From VGWB01 sp964480945 (GTDB taxonomy: Bacteria > Bacteroidota > Ignavibacteria > UBA10030), in NCBI GenBank assembly GCA_964480945.1, contig CAYZRX010000002.1, positions 53,306 to 117,305 of the forward strand: a DNA stretch of 64,000 nt, in the 5' to 3' direction. Both the position numbers and the translations under genes were made by a program. Each line of letters starts with the position of its first letter. Within the stretch, counting starts at the first letter, position 1. A model generated the notes under the pieces. The model ran no database searches and was not told the DNA's origin. It was given only the letters and a program-made list of their open reading frames with translations. Positions 8,876 to 17,755 of the stretch are shown here, piece after piece.

Positions 8876-9553
8876 CTACGACGCGGAGAAGGTAAACGGA
8901 TTGAAGTTTGTTCCGCGATCGTACCAGTCGACTTCTTCCTCTCTCTTCAGCCAGCCTACGATGATGTATGTGATCGGCGTGAAGACTGCCTCCACGCCGC
9001 ATTTGAAGATGTAGTTCGATACGATCACGCCGGTGAGAAGGCTCGAAGACAGCAGTCCTCCGAAAGCGATCGTGGCGAACAAAGCCGTATCAACTCCCTC
9101 GCCGATAAGTGTCGACCCGATCGTTCGCGTCCAGAGCCAGCGGCCGCGGGTGAACAACTTCATTTTCGCCAGCACGTACGAATTCGAGAACTCACCTGCC
9201 CAGTACGCGATCAGACTTGCGATGACGATCCTGGGCGTCATGCCCAGGATCTTCTCATACGCTTCCTGATTCGGCCAGTCACGCGCCGCCGGCAACACCC
9301 CCACGACCCCGAACACGATCGACATCACCGCCGCGGCGATGAATCCCAGCCAGATCACTTTCCGCGACCGCCGATACCCGTACACCTCGGTGAGGATGTC
9401 GCCGAAGATGTAACTCACAGGAAAGATCAGCGTTCCGCCATCGAACGTGAACCAGCCGAAGTCGACTATCTTGGTGGACGCGACGTTCGAGATGAGCAAC
9501 ACGGCCACAAAGAGGCCCGTGATCGTATCGAGATGTTTGTACTGTCTTTCCAT
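8876..9553 (-). CDS. yhhQ: Queuosine precursor transporter (VUT/YhhQ family)
   Basis: 225-residue inner-membrane protein with about six membrane segments. Family members import a queuosine precursor (preQ0, preQ1 or queuine) for tRNA modification. Matches include the N-terminal LLISNVASTKI, the FDGGTLIFPVSYIFGDILTEVYGY block and IGEGVDTALFATIAF, all characteristic. The ATG at 9553 is chosen because AAGGGAG lies 5-6 bases upstream; the longer frame to 9631 runs through the terminator of the preceding gene. I looked for a preQ1 riboswitch upstream and did not find one. Confidence 0.92.
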   Translation of the reverse strand: MERQYKHLDTITGLFVAVLLISNVASTKIVDFGWFTFDGGTLIFPVSYIFGDILTEVYGYRRSRKVIWLGFIAAAVMSIVFGVVGVLPAARDWPNQEAYEKILGMTPRIVIASLIAYWAGEFSNSYVLAKMKLFTRGRWLWTRTIGSTLIGEGVDTALFATIAFGGLLSSSLLTGVIVSNYIFKCGVEAVFTPITYIIVGWLKREEEVDWYDRGTNFNPFTFSAS

Positions 9554-9580
9554 GTGCTCCCTTGACCGACGGACCGAACG

Positions 9581-9612
9581 AAAAACCTCCAGCGCCTTTC
9601 GACGCCGGAGGC
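9581..9612 (-). terminator. Rho-independent terminator of the M16/LolA-like operon
   Basis: On the minus strand CCTCCGGCG (9611-9603) pairs with CGCTGGAGG (9594-9586), with an 8-base loop, followed by TTTTTCG. It comes 24 bases after the stop at 9636, between that operon and yhhQ. Confidence 0.85.
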
Positions 9613-9635
9613 TTTCGACTGAAGACTCCACCTCT

Positions 9636-10391
9636 CTATCGGCTCGGCTGCGCGAAGAAGCCGGCTTTGAGGCCGGAGTTGATCTTCACCGAGCGCACGA
9701 CCAGCTCTGCAATCTTCTCGCCTCCTGCAAAACTCGTTGTCTTGAACGGGACCTTCACTCCATCTACATGCCGGTAGTCGGAATACTCATCGACGAAGTC
9801 CTCCAATCCGGACGCTCCTCTTCTTTGCGAGACCTTTCTCAGGACGATGGAGCTCCGAGCGTCGATGGAAAGCGTGGTCGACGTTTTCGTCGGCCGGTGG
9901 AATGCCCGGACGACATTGACCGGTCTGTCACCAAAACGATCCTGTCCCAGGTAGCTCAAGGAGTACTCTGATCCACTCAGATTCTGCAGCAAATGATAGA
10001 GGTTGCTCGCGACCGACATCCTCACATCCGTGAGTTGAGCCTCGCTCATCGGTTGAACCCCCATCCGATTCGCCGTCCATCCCGTCTTTCCGTCGTAACC
10101 CGAGGTGACGTTGCCGAAATCCATTGCCGTCTTCAGGAAGAGTTTGTTGGGACGTTCATAGACGGTCTCCATCTCGTACTTCAGCGTCCCCTGCGGGATG
10201 AAAGAGGTCTCGGTGATCGATTGGGTCATGTCCTTCATCGCGGTGAGGGCCCTTCCGCCCATCGCGGTGATGACGTTCGCCAGAATCTCCTTTGCCTTCG
10301 CGGCTCCCGAAGTTTTCGAAGGGGCCTTCTTCTGCGCGGCGGCCGCGCCGGCGGAAAGAAGCAGGACCAGGATTGTCGCCAGCACTCTCAT
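9636..10391 (-). CDS. Exported LolA-like outer-membrane-lipoprotein-sorting-type protein
   Basis: 251 residues with a signal peptide (MRVLATILVLLLSAGAAAAQ). The mature part has a LolA/LolB-like beta-sandwich pattern and is a clear paralogue of the C-terminal 230 residues of the M16 protein encoded immediately upstream: both have an AKEIL or GQEIL helix, AMGG, a YERPNK or IVRPNK block, a YHLLQNL or YYMLQNL segment, and DEYSDYRHVDGVKVPFKT or ELYSDYRLADGVQFPYKT. The role may be binding acyl or lipid-like ligands in the periplasm; this is inference from fold. An in-frame ATG at 10439 overlaps the upstream stop as ATGA and is the alternative start. It is the last gene before a terminator. Confidence 0.8.
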   Translation of the reverse strand: MRVLATILVLLLSAGAAAAQKKAPSKTSGAAKAKEILANVITAMGGRALTAMKDMTQSITETSFIPQGTLKYEMETVYERPNKLFLKTAMDFGNVTSGYDGKTGWTANRMGVQPMSEAQLTDVRMSVASNLYHLLQNLSGSEYSLSYLGQDRFGDRPVNVVRAFHRPTKTSTTLSIDARSSIVLRKVSQRRGASGLEDFVDEYSDYRHVDGVKVPFKTTSFAGGEKIAELVVRSVKINSGLKAGFFAQPSR

Positions 10392-10435
10392 TCCCCAGCC
10401 TGCTCGAGCCGATCGTAACCTGAGAGCCGACCTCC

Positions 10436-12568
10436 TCATTTCTTGAAGACTTCTTCCTTGACCCCGCCGTTCACCTTGACCGTGTCGATCGTCACTTCGG
10501 AGATCCGTTTGCCGTCTGCCGTTGAGATGGTCTTGTAAGGGAACTGAACACCGTCGGCCAGCCGGTAGTCCGAGTAGAGCTCCTCCAGATCACTGGGCCC
10601 GGACGGTCCGGTTCCGCGTGCAATCTTCTTGACCACCAGCCCCGTCGCCGGGTCGACGAAGAGGCGAACCAGGTAGTTGGTCGGGTTATAGCGGACCAGA
10701 ACGACGTTGACGGTCTTTCCATCGGCCGTGTCGTCTTTCCAATACTGCGGGGTGAACTCAGGCTTGTCGAGGTTCTGCAGCATGTAGTAGACATCGCCGA
10801 TCAGCTGGTTCTCCAATTCCTGTCGCTGGGCGCCGCCGATGTCCCGGGTGCCCATCGCTCCCTTCAACCATGCGCTTGTCCCGTCGAAGACCATCTGAAG
10901 ATCTCCCATCGGCGTCTTCATCTGCATCGCCATTTTGTTCGGCCGGACGATCTGCACTTCAGTCACAATGGTGAGCTCACCCATCGGCGTTGTCTGGAGC
11001 ACCTTTTCGTTGATGGCAATATCCTTGATGCCCATGAGCGCCGGGCCGCCCATCGCGGCGATGGATTTCTTCAGGATCTCCTGCCCCTTCGCGATCGTCT
11101 CCGGTGTCGGGTCCGGCATCTTCACCGGCGGCTCCGGGATCGTGATGTCGATGGTCTTGACGTTCATGCCGAGCGAGCTCAACGGTTCGTCGAAATCGGA
11201 GTCCTTCCCGACCACAAGGAGGGTCAGGGCATCCGGCTTCCACCGCTTCTGCACCGCCTCATCCACGCTGGCATTCGTCGCTTTCTGCACCTCTTGCTGT
11301 TCTTTCTGGATGAAGTCTTTCGGGTAACCGAAGTACTCGAGCGTCATCAGCTCGCTGATGATCTTTCCCTTCGTGTCGTACCGGAACACGAAGGAATTGA
11401 GGTACGAATCCTTCGCATATTTCAGTTCCTCATCGGTGATGCCGTTCTTGATGAAGTTCTCGAACTCATGCTCGATCGACCGGATCATCTTCATCGTTGT
11501 TCCGGACTTGGTGGAACCCCTCATCTGGAAGATGCCCGGGTAGTCGTAGCTCTCCCCCCAGAAGCTGCCGACGGAATAGGCCAGTCCCTGATCGGAGCGC
11601 ACGCGCTTGTACAATCGCGAAGCCGCTGCGCCGCCGAACGCCTGATCGGCCACGTTGAGGGAGCCGCTCTCCGGGTCGCTCAGCAGGCCGCCCAGATGGC
11701 CGAGGTAGATGTTCGACTGGTTGACGTCGTCCTTCCGGATGAAGTTCACGGTCTTCTGCGACGCGAGCCGGGGTTGTTGTACGGGTGGGAAAGTGACTTC
11801 CTGCCGCTGCCAATCGCCGAGCATCTTTTCGATCTTGGACTTCATTTCATCCGTCTTGAAGTCCCCCCAGAACGCGAGCATCATATTGTTGGGCACGAAG
11901 TACTTCTTGTGGAAGTCGATCATGTCCTGCTTGCTGATGTTGTCGATGGTCGCGTACTCGGTCATCCGTGCGTACGGGTGGTTCGGACCGTAGATGAGTC
12001 TCCTGAATTCGCGCGCTGCGATGCCCATCACCTGGTCGTTCCGCCGCGCAATCGACGATCGGGCAGCGACTTTGGCAAGCTCGATCTTGTCATCGCGGAA
12101 GGCGGGGTTCCTCAGGACATCCGCAAGCACCCCCAGACCCATGTCGATGTCCTCCTTGAGGACCGAGAGGCGCGCGCCGCCCGCCGTCATTCCGATGTAG
12201 GTCTCCACGGAAGCGCCGACGCGCTCGAGCATCTCGTCCAGCTCGTCGCCGGTCTTGGTCGTCGTGCCTCCTGTCCGCATCACCTGTCCTGTCATGGACG
12301 CGAGGCCAACCTTGTCGGCAGGTTCATAGCGTGACCCGGTGCGAACCAGCACGGAGCCCTCGATCAGCGGGAGCGTGTGGTCTTCGAGCAGGTAGATAAT
12401 CATCCCGTTCGCAAGTTGGTAGCGTGCGGGCTCGGGGAGCTGGATTGCTCGCAGGGGAGGATACTTCAGTTTCTTGTACTGGAGCGGCTTGTTGCTTGTC
12501 TGAGCGGGGCTCAGGAGAACGAGCCCGGCAAGAAGCGTTACGATTGAGATTGTGCGAAATGGTTTCAT
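10436..12568 (-). CDS. Inactive M16 peptidase-like subunit fused to a LolA-like domain
   Basis: 710 residues with a signal peptide. Residues about 45-480 are an M16 (pitrilysin/insulinase-type) two-domain unit. It lacks the zinc motif: where HxxEH should be, the sequence reads GLASMTGQVMRTGGT, as in the non-catalytic subunits of M16 heterodimers. A conserved R/Y-containing second M16 domain follows (RVRSDQGLAYSVGSF). The C-terminal 230 residues are a LolA-like domain, paralogous to the next gene. It starts 12 bases after the active M16 gene, which strongly suggests that the two form a heterodimer in the periplasm. Confidence 0.92.
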   Translation of the reverse strand: MKPFRTISIVTLLAGLVLLSPAQTSNKPLQYKKLKYPPLRAIQLPEPARYQLANGMIIYLLEDHTLPLIEGSVLVRTGSRYEPADKVGLASMTGQVMRTGGTTTKTGDELDEMLERVGASVETYIGMTAGGARLSVLKEDIDMGLGVLADVLRNPAFRDDKIELAKVAARSSIARRNDQVMGIAAREFRRLIYGPNHPYARMTEYATIDNISKQDMIDFHKKYFVPNNMMLAFWGDFKTDEMKSKIEKMLGDWQRQEVTFPPVQQPRLASQKTVNFIRKDDVNQSNIYLGHLGGLLSDPESGSLNVADQAFGGAAASRLYKRVRSDQGLAYSVGSFWGESYDYPGIFQMRGSTKSGTTMKMIRSIEHEFENFIKNGITDEELKYAKDSYLNSFVFRYDTKGKIISELMTLEYFGYPKDFIQKEQQEVQKATNASVDEAVQKRWKPDALTLLVVGKDSDFDEPLSSLGMNVKTIDITIPEPPVKMPDPTPETIAKGQEILKKSIAAMGGPALMGIKDIAINEKVLQTTPMGELTIVTEVQIVRPNKMAMQMKTPMGDLQMVFDGTSAWLKGAMGTRDIGGAQRQELENQLIGDVYYMLQNLDKPEFTPQYWKDDTADGKTVNVVLVRYNPTNYLVRLFVDPATGLVVKKIARGTGPSGPSDLEELYSDYRLADGVQFPYKTISTADGKRISEVTIDTVKVNGGVKEEVFKK

Positions 12569-12580
12569 GGCATCCTCTCC

Positions 12581-14074
12581 CTATTTCACCGGTTCGATCG
12601 TTCCGATGGTGCGGTTCGTGTTGACGAAAACTGCTTTCGCAGCGCGCTGAATATCGGCGGCGGTGACGGCGTCGATCTTGTCGAGCTCCTTGAACAGGTT
12701 TCGCCAGTCGCCGGTGATCGCCTGGTAGTACGTCAACTCGCCCGCCATACCGGAGTTGTCGGCGAGCGAGCGGATGAGGTTGGCTCGTGCCCGCGTCTTG
12801 ACCGCCTTGAGGTCTTCCGCACTGACCGGTTCCGTTTTCAGTTTCTCAATTTCTTCGTCGATGGCGTTCAGACATTCTTCGTTCGTCTTGTCTTTTGCCG
12901 GAACTGCAAAGAATGCGAACAGGTTGGGATACTTGTCTCCGGGGAATCCCGAGAAACCCGCCGCCTGGATCGCGAGTTTCTTATCGCGGACAAGAGACTT
13001 ATACAGCCGGGACGTTCGGCCCGAGCTGAGGATATCGGAGATCGCATCGTACACCGCGTTGTCGGGATCGTTGACGGATCCCTTCTTGTAGCCGATCAGC
13101 AGGATCGGTTGCGACTGCTCGTGCAGCACGACCTTGCGTTCGCTGTTCTGTTCCGGCTCGACGGTCCGCACCCCCGGCGATTTCGGCCCGGATGGGATCC
13201 GTCCGAAATACATCTCCGCCAGCCGGATGACCTGTTTCGGATCGACGTCGCCGACGATGGCGATCGTCATGTTGGAGGGCACGTAGTACGTCTTGAAGAA
13301 CTCCATCGCCTCCTGCCGGGTGATGCCTCGCAGGTCCGACATGTGCCCGACGACCGGTTCTTTGTACGGATGCGACTTGTAGGCGACGGCGAGGAACTCC
13401 TCCACCAGCTTGCCGATCGGCGAACTCTCCGTCCTCATCCGGCGCTCCTCCATCACCACGTCCTTCTCTTTATAGAAGTCCCGTATCACCGGGTCGAGGA
13501 ACCGTTCCGATTCGAGCGAGAACCAGAGCTCGACTTTGTTCGATGGCAGGCTGAGATAGTACTGCGTTGCATCGGCTCCGGTGGATGCGTTCAGGCCGAC
13601 ACCCCCCTGCTCCTCGATGGCCTTGTCAAATTCCCCGTTCTCGACCAGTGCGGAGGCGGCATCCTGTGCTTTCTCAAACGCAGCGTGCAGCGTGTTGAGC
13701 TTGGCGGAATCTGCCTGGTTCCCTTTGACCTGCTCCCCCCGCCAGACCGACCAGGCTTTGTCGAGAGCCGTGAGGGCGACTTTTTCCTTCTTGTAGTTTT
13801 TTGTCCCGACGTCCGATGTTCCCTTGAACGCGAGGTGCTCGAAGATGTGCGCGAGTCCTGTAATCCCCGGTCTCTCGTTCACCGAACCGACGTTGACGTA
13901 GGTGTGGAACGAGACGACCGGCGCCTCGTGTCGGGGAAGGATCAGGAACTTCAGCCCGTTCTTCAGGGTGTGTTCAATCACCTGATTCTCGACGGCTTTG
14001 AAGCCATCCTGCCCCTGGAGTGCCGGCGCGCAGAAGACGGCAGCGATCAGAAATGCGAAGATTCTTTTTTGCAT
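12581..14074 (-). CDS. M16 family zinc metallopeptidase, catalytic subunit
   Basis: 497-residue exported peptidase. The signal peptide is MQKRIFAFLIAAVFCAPALQG. The inverted zinc motif HIFEH is at residues 76-80 and the distal acidic ligand lies in the WFSLESERF helix. The typical second half has RTSRLYKSLVRDKKLA. Between them (about 90-150) is an Ala/Lys-rich helical insertion. ATG 14074 has AAGGAG 9-10 bases upstream; the frame is open far upstream but that part is not protein-like. Operon order: lipoprotein, this gene, the inactive partner, LolA-like protein. Likely substrates are peptides in the periplasm. Confidence 0.95.
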   Translation of the reverse strand: MQKRIFAFLIAAVFCAPALQGQDGFKAVENQVIEHTLKNGLKFLILPRHEAPVVSFHTYVNVGSVNERPGITGLAHIFEHLAFKGTSDVGTKNYKKEKVALTALDKAWSVWRGEQVKGNQADSAKLNTLHAAFEKAQDAASALVENGEFDKAIEEQGGVGLNASTGADATQYYLSLPSNKVELWFSLESERFLDPVIRDFYKEKDVVMEERRMRTESSPIGKLVEEFLAVAYKSHPYKEPVVGHMSDLRGITRQEAMEFFKTYYVPSNMTIAIVGDVDPKQVIRLAEMYFGRIPSGPKSPGVRTVEPEQNSERKVVLHEQSQPILLIGYKKGSVNDPDNAVYDAISDILSSGRTSRLYKSLVRDKKLAIQAAGFSGFPGDKYPNLFAFFAVPAKDKTNEECLNAIDEEIEKLKTEPVSAEDLKAVKTRARANLIRSLADNSGMAGELTYYQAITGDWRNLFKELDKIDAVTAADIQRAAKAVFVNTNRTIGTIEPVK

Positions 14075-14109
14075 TCTGCGAACTCCTTGTCGATGAGTGG
14101 GGAAGTGGT

Positions 14110-14436
14110 CTAGAGCTTCGATTTTCGTTCTTCGAGTCTGGCAGTCACACTGTCTTGGAAGAGATGAAATTTCTCTGCAGACTGAAGTTGTGAGAGGATT
14201 CCAGCGCGGAACGTTTCTTCTGTGAAACCGCGGTCCGACAACGCTTGCCGCACTTTTTTCCGGTATTCTGACGAGTCGGTTGCGGAGTGTGCCGTCTTGT
14301 ACTGCTCGTTCAATTCCAGGACTTGGGCATAAGCTGCAACAAGCTTGTCGTCCGGCGGGCTTGCGGATGTCCCGGATCCCTGGCAGCTCAGGAAAACGAT
14401 CGTCGGGAGAAGGAGCAAAGGGGAAATTGACTTCAT
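14110..14436 (-). CDS. Small lipoprotein of unknown function
   Basis: 108 residues with a lipoprotein signal: hydrophobic stretch then the lipobox VFLSC with Cys18. The mature part is charged and helical, with no motif I recognise; size and charge recall DUF4296-type Bacteroidota lipoproteins, but I would not assign it. It lies 35 bases upstream of the catalytic M16 gene in the same direction, so it probably belongs to that operon and may anchor or assist the peptidase in the envelope. Confidence 0.68.
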   Translation of the reverse strand: MKSISPLLLLPTIVFLSCQGSGTSASPPDDKLVAAYAQVLELNEQYKTAHSATDSSEYRKKVRQALSDRGFTEETFRAGILSQLQSAEKFHLFQDSVTARLEERKSKL

Positions 14437-14492
14437 TCGGGCATAGATCCGACGCTAAAGTAGGAAAGAGAAGTGAGGTATGCAAGTGCTCC

Positions 14493-14523
14493 TTGAAATC
14501 GGTGAGCGCAAGAAGTATATTAG
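14493..14523 (+). promoter_or_regulatory. Candidate Bacteroidota-type promoter
   Basis: TTG (14493-14495), a 20-base spacer, then TATATTAG (14516-14523). It would drive the gene at 14634 with a leader of about 105 bases. Confidence 0.45.
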
Positions 14524-14633
14524 AAGTGAACCGCGCATCCCCCTGGCAGTTTGCGGTAGACGGGGGGATTGGGTTGCGGAGGCCGTTGATGAAAGCTTCT
14601 TCGTATCTCTCCACATTACTTACAGGGGGTGTT

Positions 14634-15089
14634 ATGGTCGAAGCTTCAAAAAAGATCTTGACGGATACAGTCAAGGAATGGGCCAAATTCACTGCGGACA
14701 AGGACAAGTTTACAGCCATTGCCCACGACGTTTCCGAGCTCGCCCGGAAGTGCGTCCAGGAAAGCATCGCTTTCCTCAAGACGCAGAACATCGAGGCGGA
14801 AGCCGATTCGCCGGAGTCGATGTCGATTCTGCATGTTCCTATCCATATCGATCCCGTCATCGAGGCGACCTTTCCGAATGTAAAGGCGAGCGTCATGATG
14901 AAATGCGGTGGGGCGTCCCGGGCGATCGTCATAAATCCGAACTCGACAATTTCGGCCGGCGGCAACCCGTTCGCTTATGAGCTGCTGAAGAAGGGCATTC
15001 CGCCGGGGTTCGAAACGAACGCGGCAGACTTCGTTCGCGATGCGTTCCTGAACGTTGCTCGGACGGGAGGTAAGGAACAAGCATTATAG
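14634..15089 (+). CDS. Conserved-looking cytoplasmic protein, function unknown
   Basis: 151 residues, no signal peptide and no membrane segment. The start is fixed by AGGGGGT 4-5 bases before ATG 14634; the frame is open further upstream but without protein character. The first half is helical (KEWAKFTADKDKFTAIAHDV), the second half contains ASVMMKCGGASRAIVINPNS, which may be a beta hairpin or loop. I do not recognise a family. It is divergent from the M16 operon and followed by the frameshifted four-helix-bundle gene. Confidence 0.68.
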   Translation: MVEASKKILTDTVKEWAKFTADKDKFTAIAHDVSELARKCVQESIAFLKTQNIEAEADSPESMSILHVPIHIDPVIEATFPNVKASVMMKCGGASRAIVINPNSTISAGGNPFAYELLKKGIPPGFETNAADFVRDAFLNVARTGGKEQAL

Positions 15090-15090
15090 G

Positions 15091-15126
15091 AAATCGACGA
15101 TTTTCTATTGTCGATTTTCGATTGAG
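15091..15126. repeat. AT-rich GATTTTCGATT repeat, left copy
   Basis: A stretch built of GATTTTC / TCGATT units just before the four-helix-bundle pseudogene. A related inverted copy follows that gene at 15551-15574. Confidence 0.5.
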
Positions 15127-15140
15127 AGAAAAAGTGGTTG

Positions 15141-15502
15141 ATGAATGCTGATGAGTTAAAGAACCGCACGAAGGAATGTGCCGCACGGGTCGTGAAATTT
15201 GTTGAAAACCTCGAGCGAGGCAAGGCTACGACATCATTGGGAAGCAGCTCATACGGTCAGCCACCTCGGTTGCCGCCAACTACAGGGCAGCTTGTCGCTC
15301 ACGTTCGCGCGCGGATTTCGCAAACAAGCTCGGCATCGTGGAGGGGGAAGCAGATGAAACTCCGTTCTGGTTCGAGACGTTGATTGCATGCAACAAAGTG
15401 GAGCAGGACGACGTTCATCCTTTGATGGATGAGGTGGAGCAGTTGTTGAAGATTTTTTCCGCTTCCCATATCACGGCGAAGAGAAACCGGTATCTTAAGT
15501 AA
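15141..15502 (+). pseudogene. Frameshifted four-helix-bundle (S23 / 23S rRNA IVP family) protein
   Basis: The first 28 codons (MNADELKNRTKECAARVV...) and the remainder (IIGKQLIRSATSVAANYRA, then EADETPFWFETL and a C-terminal HITAKRNRYLK) together make one ordinary member of the four-helix-bundle family of about 120 residues. They are in different frames: the shift falls at 15224-15227, where AAG is followed by only two bases before TACGAC, as if one base were lost. Either the gene is decaying or the assembly has a single-base error. Related AT-rich repeats in inverse orientation flank it. Members are often found as scattered, mobile-looking genes in Bacteroidota; the function is unknown. Confidence 0.85.
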
Positions 15503-15550
15503 CGTGTTTTTTCGCGCGCCGCGCACCTCGAGAATCGTCAGCCGAAATCG

Positions 15551-15574
15551 GCAATTGAAAATCGAAAATCGAAC
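15551..15574. repeat. AT-rich GATTTTCGATT repeat, right copy (inverted)
   Basis: CAATTGAAAATCGAAAATCG is the inverse of the pattern at 15091-15126. It ends 6 bases before the uvrB start codon, so it also forms the uvrB leader. Confidence 0.5.
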
Positions 15575-15579
15575 CTCCC

Positions 15580-17595
15580 GTGTCTTATACTCTGGTCTCT
15601 GATTACCGTCCGAGCGGCGATCAGCCCGAGGCGATCAAGCAGCTCGTCGAGGGTCTGCTCCGCGGCGACCGCTACCAGACACTTCTGGGCGTTACCGGCA
15701 GCGGAAAGACGTTCACCGTCTCAAACGTCATCCGGCACGTCGGGAGGCCGGTGCTGGTGATGTCCCACAACAAGACCCTCGCGGCACAGCTCTACGGGGA
15801 GTTCAAGAGCTTCTTTCCGAAAAACCGCGTCGAGTTCTTCATCAGTTACTATGACTACTACCAGCCGGAGGCGTACGTCCCGGCCACGGACACCTACATC
15901 GCCAAGGATTCCTCCATCAACGACGAGATCGATCGTCTGCGCCTGAGGGCGACGAGCGCGCTCTTGAGCGGCGATCCGAACGTCATCGTCGTAGCCTCCG
16001 TAAGCTGCATCTACGGCATCGGCGCGCCGGAGGAATGGATGTCGCAGACCTTGCCGTTGAGGAAGGGGCAGAAGATCGGGCGCAACGAGGTTCTGAAGAA
16101 GCTGCTCGACATGCTCTACGCCCGCAATGACTACGAGTTTTCGCGTGGATCGTTTCGCGTGCGCGGCGACGTTGTGGAGATCATCCCCGGGTACGAGAAC
16201 GAGGAGGCGCTGCGCCTCGAGTTCTTCGGCGACGAGCTGGAGCGCATCTCCTACATTCAAAAGACCGATGGAAGGATCCTGGGGGAGACGGACTTCGAAA
16301 TCGTCTACCCGGCGAAGCAGTTCGTGACGACGCGCCCGAGCATCGAGCGCGCCCTCAAGACGATCGACGTCGAATTGAAAGAGCGGCTGTCGGAACTGCG
16401 GTTGCAGGGAAAACTCCTGGAGGCCCAACGGCTGGAGCAGCGGACGCGCTACGACATGGAGATGATGCGGGAGATCGGCTACTGCTCGGGGATCGAGAAC
16501 TACTCCCGGCACCTCGCGGGCAGGCCGCCGGGATCGAGGCCGTACTGCCTCCTCGATTATTTCCCCAAGGACTTCCTCACGATCATCGACGAGTCGCACG
16601 TGACCGTCCCGCAGATTCGCGGAATGTACCACGGCGACCGCTCACGGAAGGAAACGCTCGTGCAGTACGGGTTTCGCCTCCCCTCGGCACTCGACAACCG
16701 TCCCCTCACGTTCGACGAGTGGGAGCAGATGGTGAACCAGATCGTCTTCGTCAGCGCGACGCCCGGAGACTTCGAGCTGGAGAAGAGCAAAGGGGTTTTC
16801 GTTGAACAAGTTATTCGTCCGACCGGGCTCGTCGACCCCGCGGTGGAGGTCCGGCCGAGCAAGCATCAGATCGACGATCTCATTGCGGAGATCCGCGCGC
16901 GTGCGGCGAAGAAGGAGCGCGTCCTGGTCACGACGCTCACGAAACGGATGGCGGAGGATCTTACCGAATACCTCGTGGATATCGGTGTCAAGGTGCGCTA
17001 TATCCATTCGGAGGTCGACGCCCTCGAACGGGTCGAGATCCTGCGCGATCTGCGGCTCGGCGATTTCGACGTGCTGGTTGGTGTGAACCTCCTCCGTGAG
17101 GGGCTCGATTTGCCGGAGGTTTCGCTCGTTGCGATCATCGATGCCGACAAGGAGGGCTTCCTTCGGTCCGACCGTTCACTCATCCAGACGGCGGGACGAA
17201 CGGCGCGGAACGTCAATGGCAAGGTGATCCTGTACGCCGATACCGTTACCGGATCGATGGAGCGAATGATCGACGAGACGAACCGCCGGAGGCGGAAACA
17301 GGTTTCCTACAACAAAACACATGGTATCACGCCCGTCACCATCTACAAATCCGTTGAGGAAGTGCTTGCTGCCACCGCTATTGCAGACTTCTCGGCGCAG
17401 CGGGAGGCGCGGAGGGATCGGGCGAAGGCTGCCCATGTCTCCGACACCGTCGTGAGGTACCTGAATCCCGAGCAGCGAAAGGACCTCTTAGAGGAATTGA
17501 GGGCTGAGATGACGAAGGCTGCGAAGGATTTGGAATTTGAGCGTGCTGCGGAGCTGCGGGATGAGATTGAACGGTTGGAGAAGAAAGAAAAGTAA
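15580..17595 (+). CDS. uvrB: UvrABC excinuclease subunit B
   Basis: 671-residue helicase-like subunit that verifies DNA damage and recruits UvrC during nucleotide excision repair. Walker A is GVTGSGKT (37-44). The damage-probing beta-hairpin YYDYYQPEAYVP follows; DESH is the DEAD-type motif, and the C-terminal helicase half has NLLREGLDLPEVSLVAI and QTAGRTARNVNG. The last 35 residues form the UVR domain that contacts UvrC (LEFERAAELRDEIERLEKK). The length is normal. The start is GTG with no Shine-Dalgarno. uvrA and uvrC are not nearby. Confidence 0.98.
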   Translation: MSYTLVSDYRPSGDQPEAIKQLVEGLLRGDRYQTLLGVTGSGKTFTVSNVIRHVGRPVLVMSHNKTLAAQLYGEFKSFFPKNRVEFFISYYDYYQPEAYVPATDTYIAKDSSINDEIDRLRLRATSALLSGDPNVIVVASVSCIYGIGAPEEWMSQTLPLRKGQKIGRNEVLKKLLDMLYARNDYEFSRGSFRVRGDVVEIIPGYENEEALRLEFFGDELERISYIQKTDGRILGETDFEIVYPAKQFVTTRPSIERALKTIDVELKERLSELRLQGKLLEAQRLEQRTRYDMEMMREIGYCSGIENYSRHLAGRPPGSRPYCLLDYFPKDFLTIIDESHVTVPQIRGMYHGDRSRKETLVQYGFRLPSALDNRPLTFDEWEQMVNQIVFVSATPGDFELEKSKGVFVEQVIRPTGLVDPAVEVRPSKHQIDDLIAEIRARAAKKERVLVTTLTKRMAEDLTEYLVDIGVKVRYIHSEVDALERVEILRDLRLGDFDVLVGVNLLREGLDLPEVSLVAIIDADKEGFLRSDRSLIQTAGRTARNVNGKVILYADTVTGSMERMIDETNRRRRKQVSYNKTHGITPVTIYKSVEEVLAATAIADFSAQREARRDRAKAAHVSDTVVRYLNPEQRKDLLEELRAEMTKAAKDLEFERAAELRDEIERLEKKEK

Positions 17596-17613
17596 GTTGC
17601 GCGTTTTTTGCGT

Positions 17614-17634
17614 CCCGCCTTTTTTTTTGGCGGG
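17614..17634. terminator. Hairpin with an all-T loop after uvrB
   Basis: CCCGCC (17614-17619), nine T, GGCGGG (17629-17634), 19 bases after the uvrB stop. The T run lies in the loop rather than after the stem, so termination is plausible but not textbook. Confidence 0.35.
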
Positions 17635-17755
17635 AAAGGTCGAAAGTGGTACGTTCTAGGTTGATCGGCTGGAAAGGGCGAGCCTACAGGGGGAAGGACC
17701 GTTCGTGCATAAAGACCGATCGTCAATTGGCAATCGCTAATAGTCAATTCCCCCG

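Noticed and set aside
9554..9640. PreQ1 riboswitch upstream of the queuosine-precursor transporter
   Set aside because: The space is taken by the terminator of the preceding gene, and no preQ1 aptamer consensus could be seen.
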